A stretch of DNA of 64,000 bases from contig NZ_LIXI01000007.1 in the NCBI RefSeq assembly GCF_001905595.1, forward strand, positions 186,001-250,000, written 5' to 3'. This stretch comes from Streptomyces sp. CB00316 (GTDB taxonomy: Bacteria > Actinomycetota > Actinomycetes > Streptomycetales > Streptomycetaceae). This document shows, piece after piece, positions 18,366 through 27,431 of the stretch. The position numbers and the translations under genes are program-made. The notes beneath the pieces are model-generated. The model was not told the DNA's origin, made no database searches, and saw only the letters and a list, made by a program, of their open reading frames with translations. Each line of letters begins with the position of its first letter. Within the stretch, counting starts at the first letter, position 1.

Positions 18366-18650
18366 GTAGGTGCGCCGCTGTACCGGCTGAAGGCCGAGTT
18401 CTTCGGGACGCTGGGTCACCCGGTCAGGATCCGGGTGCTCGAACCGCTCGGTGAGCGTGAGCACGCGGTCTCGGAGATGCTGGGTGAGGAGGGTTCCGCC
18501 GTGTACTTCAGGCCTGCCGCTCCGGATGTGGCGGAGCCGCTGCGGGTGGCCCGGTCGATCCTGCCCGAGGTGCCGGCGGGCCATGCGGAGCTGCTGGCGG
18601 ACCTGCGGGCGGCCGGTCCGGGTACGGGCGAGGGGCCGGCCGGTACGTGA
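18366..18650 (+). pseudogene. Degenerate ArsR-family regulator lacking its recognition helix
   Basis: The frame encodes PLYRLKAEFFGTLGHPVRIR and EREHAVSEMLG, the start of an ArsR winged-helix repressor, then jumps directly to GSAVYF and ends with LRVARSILPEV and HAELLADLR, the C-terminal dimerisation helix. About 25 residues expected between (helix 3, the DNA-recognition helix and the start of the wing) are missing, in frame. The position where related genes start has GTA rather than GTG, and no good start codon or ribosome site precedes it. Best read as a remnant of a regulator divergent from the decarboxylase operon. Confidence 0.7.
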
Positions 18651-18671
18651 GGGCTGCTGTGTACCGGCCGG
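18636..18671. terminator. Hairpin between the ArsR remnant and pepN
   Basis: Perfect 11-bp stem (18636-18646 with 18661-18671) and a 14-base loop, overlapping the stop of the ArsR remnant and just beyond the pepN stop, so it could serve both strands. Confidence 0.6.
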
Positions 18672-18692
18672 TCCGGGTGCGGGTCTGCCGGC

Positions 18693-21218
18693 TCAGTGCT
18701 CCGTCGTCCGTACGGCCAGGGCCCGGCGCAGGTCGTCGAGCTGGTCGACCAGCTTGCGGCGCAGCGCCGGGGTGAGGGCCGGGTCCTTGAGGGCCCGGGT
18801 GCCGGTGGCGAGGCTCTCGGGGTCGATGGCGTACGCGGGGAAGGCGTACCGTCCGGCGGCCTCGGCGATGGCCGGGCCCCGGCGGGCGGCGAGTGCGGTG
18901 GCGTCGGGGTAGAAGCGGTCGACGTACGCGCGCAGGAGCTCGTCCTGGCCGGGCTGCCAGAAGCCCTGGGCGGTGGCGGTGAACAGGTAGTTGGACAGGG
19001 TGTCGTCGCTGAACATGGCCTGCCAGGCCGTGGCCTTGGCCTCGGGGGTGGGTAGGGCGGCCCGGCAGCGGGCGGCGCCTTCGCGGCCGGTGGCGCTGGG
19101 GTCGGCGGCGAGTTCGGCGGCGACGGCCGCCTCGTCGGTGGCGCCGAGGGCGGCGAGGCGGGTGAGGATGCGCCAGCGGAGCTCGGGGTCGAGTTCGGGT
19201 CCGCCGTGGACGGTGCCTTCGGTGAGCCAGCTCTGGAGGGTGTCGGGCTGGGTGGCGGCGTCGATGAAATGGCGTACGGCGGTGAGGCGCAGGCCCGGGT
19301 GGGAGCCGTCCTCCGTCCGGCGGATGAGGTCGCGGCAGAGGCTGGTGAGGGTGGCGAGGGCTGCGGGGCGGGCCTCGGGGGTGGTGTAGCGGGCGGCGAT
19401 CTGGCCCCCGGCGAAGGACAGGACGCCCTGGACGAGGGCGAGGTCGCTCTCGTACGGGAGGTGGGTGCGGGCGGCGGTGAGGTAGCACGCGGGGTCCAGC
19501 TCGCCGTCGCGGACCATGTCGCGGGCCGCGTTCCAGATGACGGCCCGGGTCAGGGCGTCGGGGATGGCGGAGAGGTGGGTGAGGGCGGTGTCCCAGGAGG
19601 CGGCGTCGAGGCGGATCTTGGCGTAGGTGAGGTCGCCGTCGTTGAGGACGACGAGGGCGGGGCGGCGGCCGACCCGGACGGTGGGCGTGGAGTCGCCCGG
19701 GATGTCGAGTTCGAAGCGGTCGCGCGGGGCGAGGTGGCCGGGGCCCGCCTGGGTGTTGAGGGCGTGGTCGAAGGTGGAGACGGTGATGCGGTGGGGGCGG
19801 CTGCCGGCGCGGTCGACGGCCAGCGCCCAGGACTGCCCGGCCTCGGTGGGCGCGGTGGGTTCGTGGACGTCGGCGGTGAGGGTGTCGACGCCGGTGGTGC
19901 GCAGCCACTGCTCGGCCCAGGCGTGGACGTCGCGGTCGGTGGCGGAGGCGAGGTTGTCGAGGAAGTCGGCGAGGGTCGCGTTGGCGAACTTGTGCCGGGC
20001 GAAGTGGGTGTTGATCCCGGTGAGGAAGTCCTTCTCACCGAGCCAGGCGACGAGCTGGCGGAGCGCGGAGGCGCCCTTGGCGTAGCTGATGCCGTCGAAG
20101 TTGAGCAGGGCGGAGGCGGTGTCGGGTACGGCGTCGGGGTCGGGGGCGACCGGGTGGGTGGAGGGGCGCTGGTCGGCGTCGTAGCCCCAGCCCTTGCGGG
20201 CGACGCCGAAGTCGACCCAGGTGTCGGTGAACCCGGTGGCTTCGGTGAGGGTCTGGTAGCCCATGTACTCGGCGAACGACTCGTTCAGCCAGATGTCGTC
20301 CCACCAGCTCAGGGTGACGAGGTCGCCGAACCACATGTGGGCCATCTCGTGGGAGACGACCATGGCGCGGGTCTGCCGTTCGGTGTCGGTGACGGCCGAG
20401 CGGTAGATGAATTCGTCGCGGAAGGTGACGAGGCCGGGGTTCTCCATGGCGCCGGCGTTGAACTCGGGGACGAAGGCCTGGTCGTAGGAGTCGAACGGGT
20501 AGGGCTCGTCGAACTTCTCGTGGTAGCGGTCGAAGCAGGCGCGGGTGATGCCGAGGATCTCGTCCGCGTCGGCGTCCAGGTGGGGCGCGAGGGAGCGCCG
20601 GCAGTGCAGGCCGAAGGGCAGTCCGGCGTGCTCGGTGGTGACCGAGTGCCAGGGCCCGGCGGCGACGGCGACGAGGTAGGTGGAGATGAGGGGGGTGGGC
20701 GCGATGGTCCAGCGCCCGTGGCCGGTGTGTTCGGCGACGCCGTTGCCGAGGACGCTCCAGCCTTCGGGGGCGGTGACGTCGATGGCGAAGACGGACTTGA
20801 GGTCGGGCTGGTCGAAGGCGGCGAAGACCCGCTGGACGTCCTCCATGAACAGCTGGGTGTAGAGGTACGTCTCGCCGTCGGCGGGGTCGGTGAAGCGGTG
20901 CATGCCCTCGCCGGTGCGCGAATAGCTCATCGCGGCGTCCACGTGGAGTTCGTGGGGGCCGGGGGTGAGGCCGGTGAGGGGGTAGCGGTTCCCGTCGAGG
21001 AGGGCGGGGTCCAGGGGCTGTCCGTCCAGGGCGATGGAGCGCAGGGTGGCGGGCTTGACCTCGACGAAGGTGTCTCCGGCCGCGTGGACGGTGAACCGGA
21101 TGGCGGCCTGGGAGCCGAAGGTCTCCTCGCCGGTGGTGAGGTCGAGGGCGATCGTGTACCGCTCCACGTCGATGATCTGGGCTCGGGTCTGCGCTTCGTC
21201 GCGCGTCAGTACGGACAT
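18693..21218 (-). CDS. pepN: Aminopeptidase N (M1 family)
   Basis: An 841-residue zinc aminopeptidase close to the usual actinobacterial length. The exopeptidase motif GAMEN is at residues 256-260, zinc ligands are HEMAH (290-294) and Glu313 in NESFAEY, and a long C-terminal ERAP1-like helical domain follows. It removes N-terminal residues from peptides, probably in the cytoplasm since no signal peptide is present. Transcription runs away from chorismate mutase, with 159 bases upstream for its own promoter. Confidence 0.96.
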   Translation of the reverse strand: MSVLTRDEAQTRAQIIDVERYTIALDLTTGEETFGSQAAIRFTVHAAGDTFVEVKPATLRSIALDGQPLDPALLDGNRYPLTGLTPGPHELHVDAAMSYSRTGEGMHRFTDPADGETYLYTQLFMEDVQRVFAAFDQPDLKSVFAIDVTAPEGWSVLGNGVAEHTGHGRWTIAPTPLISTYLVAVAAGPWHSVTTEHAGLPFGLHCRRSLAPHLDADADEILGITRACFDRYHEKFDEPYPFDSYDQAFVPEFNAGAMENPGLVTFRDEFIYRSAVTDTERQTRAMVVSHEMAHMWFGDLVTLSWWDDIWLNESFAEYMGYQTLTEATGFTDTWVDFGVARKGWGYDADQRPSTHPVAPDPDAVPDTASALLNFDGISYAKGASALRQLVAWLGEKDFLTGINTHFARHKFANATLADFLDNLASATDRDVHAWAEQWLRTTGVDTLTADVHEPTAPTEAGQSWALAVDRAGSRPHRITVSTFDHALNTQAGPGHLAPRDRFELDIPGDSTPTVRVGRRPALVVLNDGDLTYAKIRLDAASWDTALTHLSAIPDALTRAVIWNAARDMVRDGELDPACYLTAARTHLPYESDLALVQGVLSFAGGQIAARYTTPEARPAALATLTSLCRDLIRRTEDGSHPGLRLTAVRHFIDAATQPDTLQSWLTEGTVHGGPELDPELRWRILTRLAALGATDEAAVAAELAADPSATGREGAARCRAALPTPEAKATAWQAMFSDDTLSNYLFTATAQGFWQPGQDELLRAYVDRFYPDATALAARRGPAIAEAAGRYAFPAYAIDPESLATGTRALKDPALTPALRRKLVDQLDDLRRALAVRTTEH

Positions 21219-21377
21219 GGGCCCATGCTGCCGTACGGGGTGGGGCGGGCACAGGGGGGTTCTCGCTGGGCGTACGGGAGGGCCGGGGGCGGGCGGATGC
21301 CCTGCTGGGGGCGGTGGCCGGGGCGGGGGTGTGCCGGAGCGCCGGGGCGCTCGGGGCCCGGCTCACCCGGCCGCCGG

Positions 21378-21758
21378 TCAGACCTCGGCAGCCGTAGCGT
21401 TCCCGTTCCCGTCGGCGCCCCCGTTCCCCGCCTCCTCCGCGATGCGCTCGTGGTGGCGGATGACCTCGGCGATGATGAAGTTCAGCAGCTTCTCGGCGAA
21501 CGCCGGGTCCAGGTTGGCGCTCTGCGCGAGCTGCCGCAGCCGGGTGATCTGGCGGGTCTCGCGGGCGGGGTCGGCGGGCGGCAGCTGGTGGTCGGCTTTG
21601 AGGCGGCCGACCTGCTGGGTGGCCTTGAAGCGCTCGGCGAGCATGTGGACGACGGCGGCGTCGATGTTGTCGATGCTCTCGCGCAGCCGGTTCAGTTCCG
21701 CCTGGACGGACGCGTCGATCCGCTGGGACGCGGACGCGTCGTTCTCGCTCGTACTCAT
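21378..21758 (-). CDS. Chorismate mutase (AroQ type)
   Basis: A 126-residue all-helical chorismate mutase: IDASVQAELNRLRESIDNID, then RFKATQQVGRLKADHQLPPADP with the substrate-binding Arg/Lys residues, then FIIAEVIRHHERIAEE. It converts chorismate to prephenate for phenylalanine and tyrosine. Short low-complexity tails flank the domain. There is no signal peptide, so it is the cytoplasmic form. The trpE gene of the competing branch lies about 40 kb away in the same window. Confidence 0.92.
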   Translation of the reverse strand: MSTSENDASASQRIDASVQAELNRLRESIDNIDAAVVHMLAERFKATQQVGRLKADHQLPPADPARETRQITRLRQLAQSANLDPAFAEKLLNFIIAEVIRHHERIAEEAGNGGADGNGNATAAEV

Positions 21759-21783
21759 GGTCAGCGAGCTTAGACGCCCCTCC

Positions 21784-22668
21784 TCACGGCCCGATCATCG
21801 GCGGGTCGTCCGGGTCCGGTACCTGGTCGCTCCAGCCGCCGGGCACGCTGCGGCCCTGCTGTTCGCGGAAGCGGACGGGGGCGGTGCCGACGCGGCGGGC
21901 GAAGAGGCGGGAGAAGTAGGCGGGGTCGTCGTAGCCGACGCGGCGGGCGACTGCGGCGACCGGGAGGTCGGTGGCGGCGAGGAGTTCCTTGGCCCGGCCG
22001 AGGCGGATGGTGAGCAGGTAGTCCTTGGGGCTGCACCCGGCGCCGCGCCGGACGGCGGTGCGCAGTTCGGCGGGGGTCATGCCGTGCTTCGCGGCGTGCT
22101 CGGCGACGGTGAGCGGCTGGTAGGCGTCGCGGGCGAGCGCCTGCAGGACCGGGTCGCCGTCGGGGCCGAGGTCGGCGCGGGCGCGGCGCAGGGAGACGAG
22201 GAGTTCGTGGACGGCGGCCGCGGTCTCGACCTCCAGCAGGGGGTTGCCGCGGCGGGCGGCGCGCACGATGCGGCCGACGGCGGCGCGGGGGGCGGCGGTG
22301 TCGGAGAGCGGGACGAGGGGGCGGTCGGGCTCGATGCAGCCGAGCTCGGTGTACGTGGTGGTGGCGGGGCCGGTGAAGTCGACGAAGCTCTCGTCCCAGC
22401 CGGTGCCGGGGTCGGCGCCGTAGTGGTGCGGGGTGCCGGGGGTGAGCCAGATGAGGGTGGGCCCGGTGACGGGAGTGCGGCGTCCGTCGGGGCCGCTGAA
22501 CCAGCCGGTGCCGGAGTTGACGATCACGGCGACGTGGTGGTCCAGGGTGCGGGGGCCGACGGTGGGCAGCGCGCCGTGCTGGAGGCCGACGCCGAGGCAG
22601 ACGAGGCCGAGGCGGTGGTGGAGCGGGCTGGGGGTGAAGAAGCGCATCCAGGTGTGGTACGTCGGCAT
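21784..22668 (-). CDS. AraC-family transcriptional regulator
   Basis: A 294-residue regulator: an N-terminal cupin ligand domain (GPRTLDHHVAVIVNSGTGWF, TLIWLTPGTPHHYG) and a C-terminal double HTH (EHAAKHGMTPAELRTAVRRG and VAAVARRVGYDDPAYFSRLF). ATG 22668 is chosen because AAGGAAG lies seven bases upstream; an upstream extension reads into the divergent promoter. It is divergent from the GH35 beta-galactosidase, and the 149-base gap holds short palindromes, so it probably activates that gene in response to a sugar. Confidence 0.92.
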   Translation of the reverse strand: MPTYHTWMRFFTPSPLHHRLGLVCLGVGLQHGALPTVGPRTLDHHVAVIVNSGTGWFSGPDGRRTPVTGPTLIWLTPGTPHHYGADPGTGWDESFVDFTGPATTTYTELGCIEPDRPLVPLSDTAAPRAAVGRIVRAARRGNPLLEVETAAAVHELLVSLRRARADLGPDGDPVLQALARDAYQPLTVAEHAAKHGMTPAELRTAVRRGAGCSPKDYLLTIRLGRAKELLAATDLPVAAVARRVGYDDPAYFSRLFARRVGTAPVRFREQQGRSVPGGWSDQVPDPDDPPMIGP

Positions 22669-22722
22669 TCCGCTTCTTCCTTTCCGCTTCCGGGGCGTTG
22701 CGTCCAATCAGCAGCGATCTTT

Positions 22723-22766
22723 GTCCATGGACCCGGTGCGCGCCAGAGGTGAAGGTGGTCGGACCA
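22723..22766. promoter_or_regulatory. Candidate AraC operator in the divergent promoter
   Basis: Two short palindromes lie between the divergent genes: GTCCATGGAC (22723-22732) and TGGTCGGACCA (22756-22766), centres about 34 bases apart. Paired half-sites would fit an AraC dimer; assignment is by position only. Confidence 0.4.
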
Positions 22767-22817
22767 ATTCGCCCTCGGACGGCCGGGTGCGGCGGAGCAC
22801 AGGAGCGTACGAGCACG

Positions 22818-24665
22818 ATGACCGACTTCAGCGTGGGGGACGACGGCTTCCGGCTCGACGGGAAGCCCGTACGGCTGCTGTCGGGTGCCCTGCACTACTT
22901 CCGGGTGCACGAGGAGCAGTGGGACCACCGGCTGGCGATGCTGGCGGCGATGGGGCTGAACTGCGTCGAGACGTACGTGCCGTGGAATCTGCACGAGGAG
23001 CGCGAGGGGGCGTACCGGGATGTGGGGGCGCTCGGCCGGTTCCTGGACGCGGTGGAGCGGGCCGGGCTGTGGGCGATCGTGCGCCCGGGGCCGTACATCT
23101 GTGCCGAGTGGGAGAACGGCGGGCTGCCGGTCTGGGTGACGGGCCGGTTCGGGCGGCGGGTGCGGACGCGGGACGCCGGCTACCGGGCGGTGGTGGAGCG
23201 GTGGTTCCGGGAGCTGCTGCCGCAGGTGGTGCAGCGGCAGGTGGACCGGGGCGGCCCGGTGATCCTGGTGCAGGCGGAGAACGAGTACGGGAGTTACGGC
23301 AGCGACGCGGTGTATCTGGAGTGGCTGGCGGGGCTGTTGCGGCGGTGCGGGGTGAGCGTGCCGCTGTTCACGTCGGACGGTCCGGAGGACCACATGCTGA
23401 CGGGCGGCTCGGTGCCCGGGCTGCTGGCGACGGCGAACTTCGGCTCGGGGGCGCGGGAGGGTTTCGCGGTGCTACGCCGCCATCAGCCGAAGGGGCCGCT
23501 GGTGTGCATGGAGTTCTGGTGCGGCTGGTTCGACCACTGGGGGGCCGAACCCGTCGTACGGGATCCGGCGCAGGCGGCCGAGGCGCTGCGGGAGATCCTG
23601 GAGTGCGGGGCGTCGGTGAACATCTACATGGCGCACGGCGGGACGAACTTCGCGGGGTGGGCGGGGGCGAACCGGGGCGGGCCGGTGCAGGACGGGGAGT
23701 TCCAGCCGACGGTCACGTCGTACGACTATGACGCGCCGGTCGACGAGTACGGGCGGGCCACGGAGAAGTTCCACCTGTTCCGGAAGGTGCTGGCGGAGTA
23801 CGCCGAGGGCCCGCTGCCCGCGCTGCCGCCGGAGCCGAGGGGCCTGGCCGGTCCGGTGCGGGTGGAGCTGGAGGGGTGGGCCGGGCTCGACGACGTCACC
23901 GAGGCGCTGGGTGATCCGGAGGGGCCGGAGTCGGGGGTGGCGCCGACCTTCGAGGAGCTGGGGGTCGGTCGGGGTCTGGTGCGCTACCGGGTGGCGGTGC
24001 CGGGGCCGCGCGTCCCGTATCCGCTGACCGCCGTCGGGCTGCGGGATCGGGCGGTGGTGTACGTGGACGGGGTGCGGGCGGGGGTACTGAGCGAGGAGAG
24101 CGCCACGCTGCCGGAGCCGGTGGCGGGTCCGGCGGCGGTGGAGCTGTGGGTGGAGTCGCTGGGCCGGGTCAACTACGGGCCGCGGCTGGGTGAGCCGAAG
24201 GGGATCACGGGCGGGGTGCTGCACGAGCGGCAGTACCTGCACGGTGTGCGGGCCCGGGGGGTGCGGCTGGACGCCTTCGAGGAGGCGGGCGCGGTGGCGG
24301 GGGTTCCGTTCGGGCCGGTACGGGGGGCCCCAGGGGGGACCGGGTTGTTCCGGGGGGCGTTCACCGTCGAAGGGTCGGAAGGCGTCGATCACGCGGGGCT
24401 GCGGCTGCCCGGCTGGACGCGCGGCTTCGTCTGGGTGAACGGTTTCTGCCTGGGCCGGTACTGGTCGGCGGGCCCGCAGGAGACGCTGTACGTGCCGGGG
24501 CCCGTGCTCAGCGAGGGCGTCAACGAGGTGTGGGTGCTGGAGCTGGAAGGCGCGGGCGAGCCGTGGGTGGAGCTGGGCCCGGGGGCGCCCGTTCGCACCG
24601 GCACCCCCGAGCCCGGTCCGGGGGCGCCCGCACGGACGGGCGCCTCCGGGGTGGTTCAGCCGTGA
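22818..24665 (+). CDS. Glycoside hydrolase family 35 beta-galactosidase
   Basis: A 615-residue GH35 enzyme. The N-terminal TIM barrel begins LDGKPVRLLSGALHYFRVH; the acid/base glutamate is in QAENEYGSYG, the nucleophile in MEFWCGWFDHWG, and HGGTNFAGWAGAN follows. C-terminal jelly-roll domains contain LPGWTRGFVWVNGFCLGRYW. It lacks a signal peptide, so it likely acts inside the cell on imported galactosides. ATG 22818 is chosen where homology begins; the AGGAG is about 12 bases away. The last 30 residues are a Gly/Pro/Thr repeat-like tail, and a hairpin (24623-24644) lies inside the 3' coding end. Confidence 0.93.
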   Translation: MTDFSVGDDGFRLDGKPVRLLSGALHYFRVHEEQWDHRLAMLAAMGLNCVETYVPWNLHEEREGAYRDVGALGRFLDAVERAGLWAIVRPGPYICAEWENGGLPVWVTGRFGRRVRTRDAGYRAVVERWFRELLPQVVQRQVDRGGPVILVQAENEYGSYGSDAVYLEWLAGLLRRCGVSVPLFTSDGPEDHMLTGGSVPGLLATANFGSGAREGFAVLRRHQPKGPLVCMEFWCGWFDHWGAEPVVRDPAQAAEALREILECGASVNIYMAHGGTNFAGWAGANRGGPVQDGEFQPTVTSYDYDAPVDEYGRATEKFHLFRKVLAEYAEGPLPALPPEPRGLAGPVRVELEGWAGLDDVTEALGDPEGPESGVAPTFEELGVGRGLVRYRVAVPGPRVPYPLTAVGLRDRAVVYVDGVRAGVLSEESATLPEPVAGPAAVELWVESLGRVNYGPRLGEPKGITGGVLHERQYLHGVRARGVRLDAFEEAGAVAGVPFGPVRGAPGGTGLFRGAFTVEGSEGVDHAGLRLPGWTRGFVWVNGFCLGRYWSAGPQETLYVPGPVLSEGVNEVWVLELEGAGEPWVELGPGAPVRTGTPEPGPGAPARTGASGVVQP

Positions 24666-24678
24666 TCAGTCACCGGCG

Positions 24679-25458
24679 TCAGAGCGTGGCGGCCGCGGTG
24701 GAGATGGCGGAGGCGAAGGTCGAGACCTCGGTGTAGACGCCGGGGTAGCCGGGCCGGGCGCAGCCGTAACCCCAGCTGACGATGCCGACCTGGACCCACT
24801 CGTTGGCGTTGTCCTTGCGGAACATCGGGCCGCCGGAGTCACCCTGGCAGGTGTCGATGCCGCCGGTGTCGGGGTATCCGGCGCAGATCTCCTCGGCCGC
24901 GACGAGCTCGTTGCCGTAGGCGGAGCGGCAGGCGGCGTCGGAGACGAACGGGACATTGGCCTTGAGCAGGTAGCGCTGCTGACTTCCGCCCTCACGGTTG
25001 GCACCCCAGCCGGCGACGGTGAACGTGCCCTGGTTGTACGCGGTGGTGGTGGCGATCTTGAGGGTGGGCTGGTTGATGGGCTGGGCGAGCTTGATGAGTG
25101 CCCAGTCCTTGCCGACTCCGTTGTAGCCGGGGGCCTGGAGGACCTTGGTGGAGCGGACCTTGACGGCGTTGGGCGACTGGAGGTCGACGACGCCGCCGGT
25201 GGCGGTGATCGAGGTGTTGTTGCCCGATCCGTTCACGCAGTGGGCGGCGGTGAGGACGATGTCCTTGGCGTACAGGGCGCCGCCGCAGCCCATGGAGAGC
25301 CGGACCATGAAGGGGAACTCGCCCTGGGCGGCGCGGGTTCCGCCGACGACGGGGTTGGGGGCGGCGGAGGCGGTGACGGGCTGGAGGCCGACGACCGCGA
25401 TGGCGACGGTGGCGACGACGACGGAGCATCTCTTCAGCGCGCGCAGGAGCTGCTTCAC
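24679..25458 (-). CDS. sprT: Secreted trypsin (S1 serine protease), S. griseus trypsin type
   Basis: A 259-residue precursor. Residues 1-32 are a signal peptide (LKRCSVVVATVAIAVVG core, TASA cleavage), APNP is a short propeptide, and the mature enzyme starts VVGGTR at residue 37, leaving 223 residues. The catalytic triad is His in LTAAHC, Asp in KDWALIKL and Ser in CQGDSGGP; the Asp before TCQGDSGG gives Arg/Lys specificity, and six cysteines can form three disulfides. This matches S. griseus trypsin almost residue for residue. GTG 25458 is chosen over upstream codons because it gives the known length and follows GAAGG. Confidence 0.97.
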   Translation of the reverse strand: MKQLLRALKRCSVVVATVAIAVVGLQPVTASAAPNPVVGGTRAAQGEFPFMVRLSMGCGGALYAKDIVLTAAHCVNGSGNNTSITATGGVVDLQSPNAVKVRSTKVLQAPGYNGVGKDWALIKLAQPINQPTLKIATTTAYNQGTFTVAGWGANREGGSQQRYLLKANVPFVSDAACRSAYGNELVAAEEICAGYPDTGGIDTCQGDSGGPMFRKDNANEWVQVGIVSWGYGCARPGYPGVYTEVSTFASAISTAAATL

Positions 25459-25691
25459 GGACTGCCTTCTTTCGTGGGGGGTTACAGGGGGAACCACGAC
25501 GCGGCGCAGCGACTAGGTGGTCATGCACCCGTCAAGGCCATCCGATTATCGGGATGCGGTCACCGCTGCCACAAGGCTCACTTTTCGGCCAAGCTCACCA
25601 CGGCGATTCCCGCTCCCCTCAGGCGCCCCGGCCTACAGTGGGGACCGGCCGGGTGTGGGGGTCCCCGGCCGGAGCGGATGGGGGTAGGGAC

Positions 25692-26594
25692 GTGAGCAAC
25701 GGCAGTCCGGGCGCACCGGTCGTCCACGGCTTTCCGCATCTGGACACGGTCCGGTCCGCGATCACCGCGCTGTACCGGCGGCTCTCCCCGGACGGCGTCC
25801 ACACCTACGGCACCAGCCTGGTCCCCGCCGACGCCGCCTTCTCCGACGGGGACGACCTCCATCTCGGCGCCCAGCGGGTGGCCCGGGCCCTGGTCCAGCA
25901 CCTCCGTCTGCCCGACGCCCGCATGATCGTCGGCTTCCGCACGATGGAGCACGCGGCGAGCGTGGAACTGACCGCGGGCCCTGAGTACTTCATCGAGCTG
26001 AACGACCGGTTCCGCGCCCATCGCAGGGACATCGGCGCGGCGCTCGCCCACGAGATCACCCATGTCCTGCTGCACCGGCTCGGCCTGGAGTTCCCCGGTA
26101 CGCGGAGCAACGAGATCCTCACCGACACGGTGACCGCCTATCTCGGCGCGGGCTGGCTGCTGCTGGACGCCTTCCGGGAGGACGCCACGTCCCGGCAGAG
26201 GCTGGGCTACCTGACGCCGGAGGAGTTCGGATACGTCCTGGCCAAGCGGGCGCTGGCGTTCGACGAGGACCCCTCGCCGTGGTTCACCAGCCCGCAGGCG
26301 TACACGGCGTACACCAAGGGCCGGGCGCAGGCCCTGCACGATCTGCGCCGGCCCCCGCTGGCAGCGGCAGGGTGGGCGGGGCGGCGGCGCTACGCCAAGG
26401 ACCGGCGGTACGCCCAGGACCACCCCGGCACGGGCGCGGACCCGGGCGTTCCGTACGCCTTCGAGCCCGGCGGCGAGGGGCTGCGGGTCTCCTTCCCCTG
26501 CCCCACCTGCCACCAGCGCATCCGGCTCCCCGTCCGGGGCCGGACCTTCGCGCGGTGCGGACTGTGCCGTACGCGACTGGAGTGCGACACCTGA
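25692..26594 (+). CDS. Putative zinc metalloprotease-like protein with C-terminal zinc ribbon
   Basis: A 300-residue protein not assigned to a characterised family. A zinc-protease motif ALAHEITHVLLHRLG (HEITH at residues 120-124) follows a roughly 110-residue N-terminal domain, and an ENILTDTVTAYLG-like acidic helix (NEILTDTVTAYLG) downstream may give the third ligand. The C terminus carries two CxxC knuckles (CPTC and CGLC), a zinc ribbon. There is no signal peptide. GTG 25692 is preceded by GGGTAGGGA. The ankyrin gene follows 30 bases later. Function unknown. Confidence 0.75.
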   Translation: MSNGSPGAPVVHGFPHLDTVRSAITALYRRLSPDGVHTYGTSLVPADAAFSDGDDLHLGAQRVARALVQHLRLPDARMIVGFRTMEHAASVELTAGPEYFIELNDRFRAHRRDIGAALAHEITHVLLHRLGLEFPGTRSNEILTDTVTAYLGAGWLLLDAFREDATSRQRLGYLTPEEFGYVLAKRALAFDEDPSPWFTSPQAYTAYTKGRAQALHDLRRPPLAAAGWAGRRRYAKDRRYAQDHPGTGADPGVPYAFEPGGEGLRVSFPCPTCHQRIRLPVRGRTFARCGLCRTRLECDT

Positions 26595-26624
26595 GTGTCA
26601 TTCCGGCCACCGTAGGGTCGAAGC

Positions 26625-27407
26625 ATGACGAACGAGCCGATCAGGGATGAACCAAGCCTGTTCGACGCGCTGTACGAGGACGAGAACGCTGTCGTACGGG
26701 CGCTGCGCGCGGGTGCGCAGGCCGAGTCGAGCGACGAGGAGGGGATGACGGCGCTCTATCTGGCGGCGGTCCAGGACCTGCCCGGAACGGTACGGCTGCT
26801 GCTCGCGGCGGGCGCCGATCCCGACCGCGCGAGCGGCCCCGAGGCGGGCGACCTGCCGCTGTGCGGGGCGGCGTGCGGCGGGCACACCGAGGTGGTGGAG
26901 GCGCTGCTGTCCGCCGGGGCGCGGCCGGATCTGCGCGAGGAGTTCGGGTTCACGGCGCTGCGCTGGGCGGTGGGCCTGGGGCATGCCGCGACGGTGGAGG
27001 CACTGCTCGCCGGGGGCGCGGACCCGTTGCTGCCCGGCCCGCAGGGCGAGCCGATGCTCATCCTGGCGGCGCAGCGCGGCTCGCTGCGGACGGTGCGGGC
27101 GCTGCTGGAGCACGGGGCGGGGGCGCCGGGGCAGGAAGCGGCGGCCGGGGTGGCGCTGGCCGAGGCGCGGCGGCTGGCCGGTCTCGACCTGGAGCAGGAG
27201 CTGTTGCGGCAGCTGGAGGAGGCGTACGGCCCCGGGCTCGACGCGGTGGTCCGGCGGGACCTGGTCGACGGCGAGGAGACGGTGACCGTGGAGATGCTGC
27301 GGGACGGGGAGCCGGCGGCGGGGGTGGACCGGCACACGGGGCACGCGGAGATCGCGGCGCTGCTGGAGGGGCTTACGTGCGGCGGTGCTCCCGTTCCGCC
27401 CACGTGA
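26625..27407 (+). CDS. Ankyrin-repeat protein
   Basis: A 260-residue protein with four or five ankyrin repeats between about residues 20 and 170 (GMTALYLAAVQDLPGTVRLLL, GHTEVVEALLSAGARPDLR, GFTALRWAVGLGHAATVEALL, PMLILAAQRGSLRTVRALL). A conserved C-terminal part (VRRDLVDGEETVTVEML) follows. Ankyrin repeats mediate protein contacts; the partner is unknown. It is 30 bases behind the metalloprotease-like gene on the same strand, so the two are probably co-transcribed. Confidence 0.85.
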   Translation: MTNEPIRDEPSLFDALYEDENAVVRALRAGAQAESSDEEGMTALYLAAVQDLPGTVRLLLAAGADPDRASGPEAGDLPLCGAACGGHTEVVEALLSAGARPDLREEFGFTALRWAVGLGHAATVEALLAGGADPLLPGPQGEPMLILAAQRGSLRTVRALLEHGAGAPGQEAAAGVALAEARRLAGLDLEQELLRQLEEAYGPGLDAVVRRDLVDGEETVTVEMLRDGEPAAGVDRHTGHAEIAALLEGLTCGGAPVPPT

Positions 27408-27431
27408 GGACGGACTGCGGGCTTCGGGGGG

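Noticed and set aside
16752..18584. Upstream extension of the N-monooxygenase frame
   Set aside because: Runs through the decarboxylase gene in another frame, giving Pro/Arg/His-rich sequence; the true start overlaps the decarboxylase stop.
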